In this document: positions 11,356 through 22,985 of the stretch, in pieces
Layout: each line of letters begins with the position of its first letter
How positions within the stretch are numbered: position 1 is the stretch's first letter
Source: Manis javanica
Taxonomy: Eukaryota; Chordata; Mammalia; Pholidota; Manidae
NCBI RefSeq assembly: GCF_040802235.1
Contig: NC_133158.1
Span: 42,660,001-42,724,000 of the forward strand
Length of the DNA stretch: 64,000 nucleotides
Direction of reading: 5' to 3'
Position numbers and translations under genes: made by a program
Notes under the pieces: generated by a model
The model's input: the letters and a program-made list of their open reading frames with translations, nothing else
Told to the model about the DNA's origin: nothing
Databases searched by the model: none

Positions 11356-12101
11356 TGCGAACAGATGTGGAACTTGAGCCATGTTATGGTGAAGTATCTG
11401 TGGTGAGACGTGCACATCGGCAGGTCCCTTCGAAATGCATCAAAACAGGACCGCAGGGGTTAAAGGAGGGTGAATGATGGTAGATATGTGAGGAAGCTCC
11501 CATAGTAAGTGTTAACTGTGGAACTGGGGTGTTCCCCATCACAGTCTTCAACTTTTCGTATGTTTGAAACTTTTCATGTAAAATGCTCAGGATAATGTGT
11601 TGGCTCCTGGAAGCCCTCGCTCTCAGGGTCAGCAGCAAGGAGCCCTGGCACAGACAGCAGCTTACAAAGGCTGCCTCCCCTCTGTGTGACTCACCGAGCC
11701 CGTGGGGCACCCACGGATATCCAGGCCCACCACCGTGGCTTGGGCGTCCTGGCTCCATGCAGTTCCTAAAGCGGCTGCGCGAGCTGAGAGGAGCAGGTGT
11801 TCATGTAGTTGTTTCCTGATGAAAACGAGGCTCCCAACTCAGATCATCTGATTCCAACTGCATCCTGACGGGAATCAGGTGCTTTTTACAGAAAAATAGA
11901 CCCAAGGCAGTGTCGCTCTGGAGCCTGCCAGTGGTAGCTGACAAGAGGTTCAGAGCAGGATAGCGCCTGGAAGACCAGGGCTGATGAGGTGATGCCGCCT
12001 GCACACGCTGGACGCCACTCAGCACCTTGTCCGAGTCACCCGTGGGGTAACAGATGCCTGTTCACAGAGCACCAAAGCCCTCTGAACCAGGTGCGCTGCA
12101 C
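11356..12101. other. Unannotated intergenic sequence
   Basis: The first ~230 bp may continue the L1 3' UTR. Nothing else is recognised. Confidence 0.4.
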
Positions 12102-12460
12102 TGACCTCTGAGCCTGTGACCTCAGGGATGATAACCTCTGAGGTGGTGACCCCTGGTGTGATGTCCTCTGAAATGATGTCCTCTGAGGTGATGTTCTCTG
12201 AGTGGTAATTTCTGAGGTGGTAACCTCTGCAGTGATGACCTCTGAGATGGTGACCCCTGAGGTGATGACATCTGAGATGATGACCTCTGAGGTGATGGCT
12301 TCTGCAGTGATGTCCTCTAAGGTGGTGATCTCTAAGGTAATGACCCTTGAGGTGATGGCCTCTTCAGCGATGTCTTCTGAGGTGGTGACCTCTGAGGTGA
12401 TGTCCTCTGAGATGGTGACCCCTGAGGTGATGTCCTCTGGGGTGATGACTTCTGGGGTGG
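12102..12460 (+). repeat. 15-bp minisatellite, 24 units
   Basis: Twenty-four consecutive units of consensus TGACCTCTGAGGTGA can be counted by eye. Twenty-three are 15 bp and the seventh is 14 bp (TGTTCTCTGAGTGG). The unit is almost an inverted repeat of itself, and its length is a multiple of three. Frames therefore stay open on both strands across the array (12202-12681 on + and 12036-12647 on -). I read these frames as products of the repeat, not as genes. Confidence 0.95.
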
Positions 12461-13635
12461 CTCCAAAACAGCCTGGCCTGGCCATCACCAGCTGGGTCAC
12501 CTTAGACAACCTTCCCACACACTGCACTTCACCTTCCTCTCCTGCAAATGAGGATGGGTATCCTGGAAAGTTCCCTTTGTCATCCCTCATAAAGCACAGG
12601 TCTAGGGTGAGACTACCTCCAACACCCAGAAATCTAACAAGCGGCACAAGCCAGGCTCAGGTACCTGTGGGTGTGGCCTAGTCACTATGAAGCCTCTGGA
12701 CATCTGGCTGTTAGGTACAAAGTGTAAAGAGCATTAAAAAGGTTTTGGGGGCTAAAAGGCAGACTAAAAACAGGTCTCCATTTTGCCCATGGTCCTTAGC
12801 AACCTCCCCGATGGAGGCCTCGGCCTAGACTCATGTGCTCTGGGCTGAATCCTGCCCGGCCTTGCCTCGCCTCACACGCACCTCCTGGCCCCAGAGGCAG
12901 GCCACCCACAGGAGGGCTCCGGAGTGACCAACATCACCCTGGACAGGGAACTAGGATTCAACTATGGAAAGAGGCAAATCCAGTGGAGACCTGGCAGCAA
13001 GGGCCTCGAATGGGATGTCTGCATTCCTCCGTAGCACCTAGATTGACGGCCAGAGAGTATGGCCAGAAATCTGCCTTTTAAAACCAGATTCAAGAATGAG
13101 AGTTAGGCACTACCATCTATACAGCAGATCCGGAAGGGTCGGGGGCAGGACAACGGTGCTTCGTGAACATCAAACCTGAAACTGGTCCTGTGCCCCTGGC
13201 TCCCTGATGTCAGCCGCCTAAGGCTGACTGGGCGCTTGCTTTGGGATTTTGTTTGCTGACTGATGGAAAGGACTGGTGAGTTCCAAGTCTAAATGAAAGC
13301 CACATTTGTGCCATTCACTCTATTTATACATTGTTAAAGGAAGTGCAAATAATACTTTCCCCCTGCATCATTATGACCCACAAACTGACTTCATTTCCGT
13401 GCCATTTCATTCCATGGAACTGTCTCCCATCATTTTTATTTGCTCAGATATATAGATGGTAAGAGTAGTACCTGAACAGTGTCAGATATTCATGCTAACT
13501 ATTAACCAGATCTACATGCTTTTAACTTTAAAAAGGGGGCATTATATTTGACTGTGGATGGTGGCTTACGGACGAGGATGTAGTAATGTTAAGTCTCCTG
13601 ATCTTGATACCTGTATTACAGTGATGTAAGAGAAT
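12461..13635. other. Unannotated intergenic sequence
   Basis: No gene or repeat family was recognised. Confidence 0.5.
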
Positions 13636-13745
13636 GTCTTATATATATATATATATAAATACATTGGCAGATATATGTATTTATGTGAAAATATGAATAC
13701 ACAGATTCTTGTACATATATACAGACATATAGAGAGAGAGTGTGT
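13636..13745. repeat. AT-rich tandem array, left part
   Basis: Starts with an (AT)n run (about 13639-13656) and continues as tatgtattt/gaatacacag-like AT-rich units, up to the LTR insertion. The right part is at 14076-14330. Confidence 0.65.
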
Positions 13746-14075
13746 CTTAGTCCATTCAGGCTGCTGTAACAGAACATTATAGACTGGCTTATAAATAATA
13801 GAAATTTATTTCTCACAGTTCTGAAGGCTGGGAAGGTCCAGCATCCAGTGTGCGCCCTGTTTCTGCTTCACAGACAGCTGTCTTCTTACCATGTCCTCAC
13901 GGCCCGAGGCAGCTCTGTGAGATCCTTTATGATAGATGTAGGGCACTAACTCCATTCATGACACTCCTCCTCATGACCTCATCACCTCCCAAGGCCACAC
14001 TTCCAAAAGCCCTCACACAGGAGTTAGGTTTCAACATATGAATTTTGAGAGGACACAAACTACCCAACCACAGAG
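13746..14075 (-). mobile_element. MaLR LTR (MST/MLT1 type), reverse
   Basis: On + it begins 'cttagtccattcaggctgct', then 'gaaatttatttctcacagtt', 'cctcatgacctcatcacctc' and 'ggtttcaacatatgaatttt', ending 'aggacacaaact'. This is a reversed MST/MLT1 LTR, about 330 bp long, and it interrupts an AT-rich tandem array. A clean 5-bp target duplication could not be fixed. Confidence 0.85.
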
Positions 14076-14330
14076 GTTATATATATGAGAAGATATATAG
14101 ACAGATTATACTATATATATTATGTATACGTATGAAATGGTATGTAGGTAGACATTATACATAAAAGAAAATACATAGATTATAGTACATATGTATAAGG
14201 AAAGACATGTAATCATAAGTGGAGATTTTACTATATATCTATGAAAAGACAGAGAGAAAAAGATTATTCCACATGTAAGATAAATACAGAGATAGATATT
14301 ATGATACATATGCATGAAAAGATATTCCTA
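14076..14330. repeat. AT-rich tandem array, right part
   Basis: A GATTATA/GATATTA-like core followed by tatgta..gaaaagac recurs near 14104, 14151, 14178, 14223, 14262 and 14295, giving an irregular period of roughly 38 bp. It is a degenerate minisatellite. Confidence 0.6.
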
Positions 14331-14335
14331 TAGGG

Positions 14336-14478
14336 AGCACACCAGAGAGGAACAATGTTAAGCAAATGGGGCAAAATGCTAACAATTGGTGAATCAGTCG
14401 AAAGGTATAGGAATTTCTTTGTACTATTCTTGCAACTTTTTCTAAGGCTGAAATTATGTATCAGAATAAAAAATGCAT
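14336..14478 (+). mobile_element. Old L1 3'-UTR tail
   Basis: 'ggaatttctttgtactattc', then 'ttgcaactttttctaaggct' and a final A-rich run, is a typical L1M 3' end on the + strand. Confidence 0.6.
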
Positions 14479-15784
14479 AAATGATGATGACGGTGATGCA
14501 CTGCCTTAATCCCCTTACAGCTGACCCGGGAAAGCAGAAAGGTGGTCCTGTCCATGTGGTTGCCCGGGAGATGCCTCAAAGCCAAGGCAGCTGCCCACAG
14601 TTCTGCAGGAATGTCACCCTAAACGGGCAACTACAGGGCCACAGCCAGAACCAAGGCTTCAGGAGCTGCTCCTCCCTGTGCTCCATAGAAAACAGTCCCT
14701 TCCTTGGAGACCTCAGGGACAACATGATGGGCAGGGACCATGAGGGCCACAGACCTGGGGACCCCCTTGAGCTCTCAGGCCTGGCCTTGCTCCCAGTGCA
14801 CCCCTCTACCTGAGCAGGCACCCTCTGTGATGGGCACACCCTGTCTGCAAGTCAGCAAAATGCTCCTGGAGACAGTGCCCTGGGCCAAGCAAGCAGCAGC
14901 TCAGCCCAAAGGATCTGGAGCAGAAAACCCCAGCCAGGCCAGCTGCCTGGTTGGGAGCCTAGCACAGTTCAACCCGCAAAGCCACGGGAGGTTCCCTGGA
15001 TTCCCTAGCTGGGGACTGCCAGGGCCTGCCGCAAGGCCCCACAATTTTTCCCCCTGAGATCCAGACCTTGAGCCCCAACGTCATGATCCTTCTCCCCACC
15101 AGGCATCCTACAAGTCCCCTGCTTGGGAGAACTCCAGCTAGAGGAAAACCAGTCAGGAAGCCCACTTCTAAACCCAAGCACCCGCTCACCTCCCAGCTGG
15201 CCTGACCCCACTCCATGCCCTGCTCAGGCCTGCTCATTCCAGAACACTGCCCTATTTCCACTCCGTTCATTCCAGACGTGGTGACTGAGAGGCTTCCCTG
15301 GACCACCAACCACGTCGTAGACCCTGCAGTACAGTGGTGACAGTTCAAGCTAGGATTCCTTGGCTCTCTGAGGAACAGGAGCATCTGCCCGCTTCTCCGG
15401 GGCTCAGCCTTGAGTCCATCCACACCCCACTCAGCTCCCCGAGTCATCCCTCACTCTTCCTGTGCAGGAAGCGCCTGCTGTCCTCCACCCTCAGTGCGCA
15501 GAGCTCTGCGTTCCCTCAGGGGCTTTCTCTGCTCCTGGGTCTCACAGTCTCCTACCCACATATTCCCAGCTGCTGGGCTACTCAGCCTTTTGCTTCTTGC
15601 AAACAGGTATCACCATCCCTCCACATCTGGGCCAATCAGGTCAGGGTGGCTACGTCTGCATGCAGACCTATCATGATGTGCACAGGCTCTCCCAGCACCT
15701 GATGGGAATGACGCTCCATCTGCTGAGGAAACAGTATCAGGAGCCAGGTCTAGGAGTCTCCCAGAGTCAAAGGAGGCTCAGGGC
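14479..15784. other. Unannotated intergenic sequence
   Basis: No gene or repeat was assigned. Open frames such as 14959-15447 (-) and 15334-15875 (+) show no domain. Confidence 0.5.
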
Positions 15785-15955
15785 CTGGCTACTCAAAGTA
15801 TGGTCCCTGGATTGGGGGCAGCATCACAGGGAGCTGGATAGTCAGCTGACTCCAGAGCTGGCCCAGACCACTTGAACCAGAATCTTTGGTTTTATAGGAC
15901 CTCCAGGTGACTGATAAGGCACAACTGTGTTAGAGAAGCAGTGGGTTCAGGGCAT
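15785..15955 (+). mobile_element. MER5A-like hAT DNA transposon relic
   Basis: 'aagtatggtccctggattgg', 'gcagcatcacagggagctg', 'gaaccagaatctttggtttt' and 'cctccaggtgactgat' follow the MER5A (Charlie-derived) consensus in order. It is a non-autonomous element. Confidence 0.65.
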
Positions 15956-18900
15956 GCTTGGTGTGGGAAAAAAGGGAACAAAGATTAAGCCAGGATATCA
16001 GCCCAGGAGCACTGAGGCGATCAGCAGAGGTCTGAATGCCGAGGATCCCAGCACAAACCCCACAGCCTCCTGCACCTGCCCCTGACATCTGACAAGCAGG
16101 TACCAGGTGTTACAGAAGAGGTCGGTGGGATGTCCTCAAGAACATTGCCAGAGCAACCCAACCCTCCACTGTTACTACGGGAGAAAGAAAACACTTAGAT
16201 AACTTCCTAAATCCCCTGGACAGGCACCCCCGCTGTCTCCCCATTTGCTTGTACAGCGCCCCCCGGCCCTCACCTCACAGCCCAGCTCTGTAAAGCAGGA
16301 GAAGCAGCAATGAGAGCAATAGTACAGCCCGGTGGCAGATTGGCCACTGACTGGTCGGCCACTTGGCTGCAAGTCTGCCCTGGGCAGCAGCCAACCGGTG
16401 ACCTCACACCTGGCTTCCATATGGGCTTTGTGGTAATGACCTAAAGCTTCAGGGAGGGATCTCTGTCTCCAGGACAGGGCACTTTGCTCGGGAAATAAGG
16501 CACGGTGCCGACGACCTCAGAACCTTAAGATACATTCCATTTGGCTGTAATAATGTTCCTAAGGTCTGGTATTCTGTCTTGATACTGCTTTCCGTACCTT
16601 CTAAACTCTAAGATGCACAATGGGTGTCTTTCCTATGGATAAAAAATGGTGAGAATTTCTCCCCCAATGTACAAAGCAATGTACTGCACAATCCACTGGA
16701 TTTAACATGAGTTCATCCTTTCCCTCAGCAGACGTGCAAACCAATGGCCCCCCAGCTGTTTGGACTAGAGATGCTTAAACCCAACTTTGGTTTCTCGGAA
16801 TTCCTCCCCAGCACAGCCTTTGCTAAACCAAATATTTCTTTTTAACTGAGACAGGTTTTGAATAAAGACTGCCATTACAGATTCACATCATGCCTCAAAT
16901 AAACATAGAATAGTCAGTTGCCAATTTCTAAGTCCTGCCTTATTGTTTTAAAAACAAACTTAATAGACTATGATGCCCCTTAGCCTTCCTTGCCCTGAAA
17001 TCTGCTGAAATGGCCAGTCTTTTCCCTTTGTACTTTGTGACACAGAGACCCAGGAAGAGTCACAGAGGATGGTCTTTGTCCTAAAATGATCCTGAGCCAC
17101 CCATACTGTCTCCAGTGGGGGTTTGGGGTGGACACCGAGCAGAGGTCAGCGCTCAGTTCTAGTGGGATGAGCAGAAAACCCCTAAGGCAGAGCTCTCAGA
17201 CTTGCGGGCCTCTGTGTGGTTTGGGCAAAGGTGACTTGGAGACTGCAGTCCTGAATGAGGGAAAGGGGCCCACACCTGTCTGAAGTCACCTGCCAGGTCC
17301 GCTGACCTTGATGGCGGAGCCATCCCCAAATCCTTTGGGAAATGAGGGTGGGGATAGGGAATAACAACTAACTATAATCCAATTCCACATAGAAAGCAAA
17401 CCCCTCCAATTCTAGGTATTTTCTACTCACTGCACTGGGGAATTGTCGTGGACAGGATCGCCTCTGATCCTCATGGAACCCAGTGGCTATTATAGCCAGT
17501 CACTCAAATCTGTTGGAGGGAATTCTCCCCCTCTGCTTCCAAACCAGCTCCTGCTGCCCTGGGGTTCCCTGTCACATGCTGAGCAGAACACTCCCTGTGT
17601 CCCTCTCCCCTGTCACACGTCTTTCTTGGAGGTGTTTCAGGAGGACAAATAGGAGCCATCTTAGCCAAGTCAGATAGAGTCAGAAATGTGGAGCCACTGG
17701 AGGACTGAGGCCATCAGGCTGGAGGTCTGCTTCCGGGGCTCCGCCTTCTGCAGCAGGGGCCACAGCCACCTCCTGCTGCCCAGCCTGCCCACGAACCCTG
17801 AAATGGGCAGGACCAAGACCTCAGGGGCCCTGGGAAGCATGGAGACCACCCAAAGCAGGGAGGAGAGGGCTCACGAGGGCAAACAGCAGCCGATGGTTGA
17901 GGCAAAGGCTGGCTGATGTGTTTACATAAATCCCAGCCCTCATAACCAAGAGGAGCCCCTTAAAGTTAGAGAAATACGAAAACAGCACTATTTTATGCAA
18001 TGGCTTTTCTAGGGGGCTTGTATATCTGAGCCTGAATGAAATGGCAGTGGGTTCCTAAGGCCACACATGGCCCTCGTCAGCCATCTGACAAATGACGCCC
18101 TTGGTTCTGAGGGGCCGGATAAGACTCACGGACGCAGCTGTAGGTCTGGCCTGCACGCTCACATTCTCTGCATGCACAGTGGTCTTAAGAAGAGCCACTG
18201 TCACCACAGAGCCAGCCCTTGAGCCCGGAAGTCCAGTGGGTCCCAGCTTCATGGTTTCCTGCCTGGATGGCCACACTTTACACCCTGAGCCTCTGCTGCC
18301 TCAAGGACACATAAGGATAACACCTTGCCCCAGTCACCGTCAGGATCAAGGGAAACCACGGATGTGCAAAGACTTTGTGAAATGTAAGTGCTTCCAATTA
18401 TTAATTAATACCCCCATTCTCAGTGCTGCTGGAAGTCCTAACAGGGGTATAAAAGCAGGTGCGTTGGTGACAACCTGTTGTCCCGAATGCCCTTCCCACA
18501 GCCGCCAGCCCACAGCCTCCAGCTCATGCTAATCGTGACCCTGGTCTTCCGACTCCTGGGTCACAGCAAGTCAAGGGCACCTGAGGGACGAGATCTGTCC
18601 TGGAGTTAGGGGGAAGAGATGATAGTTCCCCACCAAAAGGACTAACATGCGCTGACATACTGCACCGCTTTCTAGAGCCTGTGTCCCCTGAGCCCACAAC
18701 CCCATGCAACCCACCTGGAATTCCTCGTGGGGTGACTCCTGCCTCATCCTCGGGCAACACAGATGAGCCACCCGAGGGGCCGGCAGAGGCCCGTCTTCCA
18801 CCACCAGGGCAGCTGGGTGAGCCAGCGCCAGCCATAACCACACCAGGCGAACTACAATTAATCACGTAGGTGCAGCCACCTAAGCTCAGCTCTGCTCTGG

Positions 18901-19408
18901 GCTGCAATTCCATCACAACCCAGGACATTAGAAGAAAGGCTGACCAAGGATGGGGCCTCTGGCCCACCTCTGGGTTGGGTCACAGCAAAGCATCACACAC
19001 TGCTGTTGGTTAACAAATTCTAAGGCCCGTCACACACGGATTTCCGGCCTCACGCCCTTGAGGACAGGGTGCTAGCAGGCAGCTGCCTTCCGACATCTGC
19101 AGATTCCAACACGTTGTTATCCGTTTCAGATCTCACCCTACAGGAGAGCCCAGCTGGGTGTAATGGAAGGAAGAGTATTCACAGTGGGAGGATCAGAGGT
19201 GATGTCCAGGGCAGGACCAGCAGACCCCAAGTGTGGGATCTGAGTGTGCTGGGAAGGTCACCCCAACCCAAGCACATCCTGCTGAACTGATCCCCTCACA
19301 CATAATCAGACTCGGATGGCCATATGCGACTATGCATCAATTTCATGGGGCAAATTAATTCAGAAGTGAGTTTTTAAATGTCACAAGAACCTAGCTCCAG
19401 ACATTTAT
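15956..19408. other. Unannotated intergenic sequence
   Basis: No gene was recognised and no repeat family was assigned with confidence. Small open frames overlap on both strands. Confidence 0.5.
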
Positions 19409-19410
19409 TA

Positions 19411-21723
19411 CAGCACACCTCAGAGATGCTGGGGTTCAGTTCCAGACCAGCACATTGAAGTAAATATCCCCACAAAGTGAGTCAGATGGACTTCTTAGCT
19501 TCCCAGTACACATAAAAGTTATATTTACACTATACTGAGGTCTATTAAGTGTGCAATAGTATTATGTCTAAATGTACCTTAATTTAAAAATACTTTATTT
19601 CTACAAAATGCTAACTGCCATCTGAGCTTTCAGTGAGTCACACTCGTTTTGCTGGGGAGGGTCTTGCCTCCATGTGGGTGGCTGCTGACCGAGTAGGGTG
19701 GTGGCAGCTGGGTGGCTATGGCCATTTCTTAAAATCAGACAGCAGTGAAGTCTGCTGCACTGATTGACTCCTCCTTTCACGGGTGCTCACACTCTCTGGA
19801 GCAGGTGATACTGTTTGAGAGTGTGTGACCCACAGCAGACCTGCTTTCAGAACTGGCTCAGCCCTCAGACCCTGCTGCTGCTTCCTCGGCTCAGCGGATG
19901 TTGCGTCCCACAGTCCTCACGCCACCCTCCCCGGGGGCAGATTCCATCTCGGGAAAGCCCATTCCCAGCTCCTCCGCAGGGGCAGCTCCTCACCCAGGCA
20001 GGTCTGACCTGAGAGGTGGCAGGGCGGCCCCGTCCTCAGGCCCTGCTTCTGGTCCTGGTTCTCGTGCCGTTCCCACCACACTTGCAGCTGCCTCCTCCCC
20101 GGAGGCCTTGAGCCCCTCAGAGTTAGGCATGGGGGCTGCAATCGACTTCCTCCAAACGCCTGTTCATGCTGACATTCTGACCTCTTCCCATGAATCACGA
20201 ATGTTTTTGATGGCGTCGGGAATGGTGAATCCTTTCCAGGTTTTCAGTTTACTTTGCCCAGATCCACTGGAGGAATCACTCTCTCTGCAGCTAGAGCCTT
20301 ACGACATGTACTTCCTAAATAATAAGACTCGAAAGTCGAAATGACCCCTTGATCATGGGCTGCAGAATGGAGGCTGAGTTGGCAGGGGTGAAAACATGAA
20401 TCTCGGTGTCCATTCCCATCAGGGCTCGTGGGTGACCAGGTGCACTGGCAACGAGCAGTCATATTTCGAAAGGAATCTTTTTTCTGAGCAGCAGGTCTCA
20501 ACAGTGGGCTGGAAATTCTCAGGAAGCCATGCTGTAAACAGACGTGCTGTCACCCAGGCTTTGCTGTCCCATTTGCAGAGCACAGGCGGAGTAGATTTAG
20601 CATCATCTCCAGGGCCCGAGGACTTTCAGACTGGGGAATGGGCAATGGCTGAAAGTCTCCAGCTGCATTAGCCCCTGACAGGAGAGTCAGCCTGTTCTGT
20701 GAAACTGTGAAGCCAGGCACTGACTTCTCCTCTCCAGCCATGAAAGTCCCACATGGCATCTTCCTCCAACAGTGGCTGTTTCATCTACACTGAACATCTG
20801 CCATTTAGCACAGCCGCCTGCACGAATGACCTGAGCTGGATCTCCTTCGTGACTTGCTGCAGCTTCTCCATCGGCACCTGCTCCTCCACCTGCACTTTTA
20901 TACCATGGAGACGGCTTCTTTCCTCAACCATTATGAACCAACCTGAGCTGGCTTCCAGCTTTTCCTCTGCAGCCTCCTCACCTCTCTCAGCCTTCATGGA
21001 CTTGAAGAGAGTCGGGGCCTTGCTCTGATGAGGCTCTGGCTAAAGGGCTGTCGTGGCTGGTTTGGTCTCCCACCCAGACCACACGTTCCCCCTATCAGCA
21101 ATGAGGCTGTTTCACTTTCTTATCATTTGTGTTCACTGGAGGAGCACTTCTAATTTCCTCCAAGAGCTTTTCCTTTGCTTCACAACTCGGCTGAGTATTT
21201 GGGACAAGAGGTCTATCTTTCAGCTGATCTCTGCTTTTGACACGCCTTCTCACCAAGCTCAGTCATTTCTGGCTTTTGATTTAAAGTGAGAGACCTGGGA
21301 CTCTTCCTCTTACTTGGACACTTAGAGGCTTTTGTAGAGTTATTAATTAGCCTACATTTCAATATTGCTGCATCTCAGGGAATACTGCCCAAAGAGAGGG
21401 AAAGAGATGGGGGAGCGGCAGGTCAGTGGAGCATCAGAAGAGACAACATTTATGAATGAAGTTCGCCGTCTTGTATGGGCATGGCTCTTGATGTCTCAAA
21501 ACATTATAATAGTAACATTAAAGGTCAGTGATCACAGGCCACAATAATCATGACAAAGCTTGAAATACTGAGAGAATTACCAAAATGTGACACAGAGACA
21601 TGAAGTGAGCAAACACTGATGGGAAAATGGTGCTGATAGACTTGCTCCACGCAGGGGGGCTACAGACCTTCAATTTATAAAACATGAAATATCTGTGAAG
21701 TGCAATAAAACAAGGTCTGCCTG
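19411..21723 (-). mobile_element. Tigger1 DNA transposon, near full length, dead
   Basis: This is a pogo/Tc1-mariner superfamily element. It follows the Tigger1 consensus from end to end ('cacacctcagagatgctggg' at one terminus, 'caataaaacaaggtctgcct' at the other) and is flanked by the expected TA duplication (19409-19410 and 21724-21725). Its 2,313 bp is close to the family's ~2.4 kb. The transposase lies on the minus strand. Pieces are recognisable at 20785-20997 ([17 protein letters not shown]), 20550-20759 (EEKSVPGFTVSQNRLTL, then GANAAGDF) and 20244-20501 (DQGVISTFESYYL, covering part of the DDE region). Stops and frameshifts separate them, so no active transposase can be made. Confidence 0.95.
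20244..20997 (-). pseudogene. Broken Tigger1 transposase
   Basis: Three separate minus-strand frames carry consecutive parts of a pogo-type transposase: a helix-turn-helix-side segment, a segment reading GANAAGDF before the catalytic core, and DQGVISTFESYY within the DDE domain. They are in different frames with stops between them. In intact relatives this protein cuts and pastes the element at TA sites. Here it is a relic inside the Tigger1 copy. Confidence 0.9.
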
Positions 21724-21725
21724 TA

Positions 21726-22439
21726 TTATCCGAAGATCACAATGAGTAAGTTGGACTCTTTGTGAGAGAATGAAACGTATCACAGTGCATTACTGCTAGT
21801 ATGATATTTTCTCATTCTAAAGAATCATGTGCCCATATTAATGTTCCAGTGAATGGATATAATTGACCACAGTAATCTAGGAGGACTTTCATTAATGCCT
21901 GCGTTTTGCTATTTTCATAATAGACTAAGGATCTGTGTGCAGACAGCTGGTTTGGGTGGTAGTCCAGGAAGCACAGGGGAGAGAGAACAGGGACTTTCCT
22001 CAGAGGGTCCATTCCTCTGGGCTCTGCTGGGAGATGAGGGAGAGTACACTGTAGAACAGCACCAATGAGGCAAGAGGGAACCAGGGGGTTTCTCCACCCT
22101 CCTCTCCCAACATTTGGTCAGTCCCAGGACCTCACCTTGCTGTCCGTCAGCCCATCTTTGAGCAGCACAGGCTCACAGCCAAGGCCAGAGAACATCCCCA
22201 TCCTCAGCAGACAGGGGCAGGCAGAACACCAGCGGTGTGCCCCAGAGCTCCCCTGAGCAGCCAGGGCCTCCCAGGGGCACAGCTGGGTGCCGTCAGCCTC
22301 CAATGTGAGGAGTGGCACTGGGCTCTGTCCTCCGAAACTGCACGGCCTTCGTGTGTGTGGGTCTAGAGAACTGGGGTGCTGCCCAGCGGTCCCATCAGAG
22401 CTGTCAGGAAAGGCTCACCTCCCAGGTGCCCTCCTCAAC
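21726..22439. other. Unannotated intergenic sequence
   Basis: Nothing recognised. Confidence 0.5.
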
Positions 22440-22985
22440 CCCCACCCCCTCATCCTGCCTCCAGTGGCACATGCATGTCACAGGTCCTCTTTTGACCAGC
22501 CCCTATGTGGTCCAAGCTACTACATCCCCTCCCTCTGGATATGAACATTCACCGACCCCACAGTCCACATAGCACATGGCTGCTTCCTGCACCAAATGCT
22601 CTACCCTCCAGCCTGGCATCGGGGTGCTCCTTAATTAAGTCCCCAAGTGAATACATGAGGGAGTGGATCAATGCTGTTCCTTTCACAAATATTTGGAATC
22701 CACCACCTGCCCCCCACCAACACACACACACACTCCACTGCCGCTCAACTGTCAACGCTTAGCCTGCATGTCACTTACTCCTAGATGCCAGGTGAGGTCC
22801 AGGTATAACAGGTGTAACTTCCTCCTCATACACCTAATCACAACGGAATTAAGCACCTGTAGGATTTCCCACTTGGTTATCATCTGTTTTCTCCACGAGA
22901 CTGTAAATTCCCTGAAGGTTATAACAGCCAGACTCCCCCACCCAGAGTACCAAGCATGTGGTAAACAAAATATCCAGCGTGTAGT
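22440..22985 (+). mobile_element. L2 LINE relic
   Basis: Phrases typical of the L2 3' half appear in order: a pyrimidine-rich 'cctccagtggcacatgcatg' section, 'ctccacgagactgtaaattc', 'cctgaaggttataa' and 'gtaccaagcatgtggtaaac'. It is strongly diverged. A short CA repeat lies at about 22,720-22,735. Confidence 0.5.

Noticed and set aside
12102-12460. CRISPR-like array
   Set aside because: Units are contiguous 15-mers with no spacers, in a mammalian genome.
12036-12681. 203-codon (-) and 159-codon (+) frames over the minisatellite
   Set aside because: The 15-bp unit keeps any frame open and the unit is nearly its own reverse complement, so both strands are open without any gene.
20785-20997. 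Domesticated transposase gene
   Set aside because: The Tigger1 transposase is split over several frames with stops between; no continuous coding region as expected for a domesticated gene.
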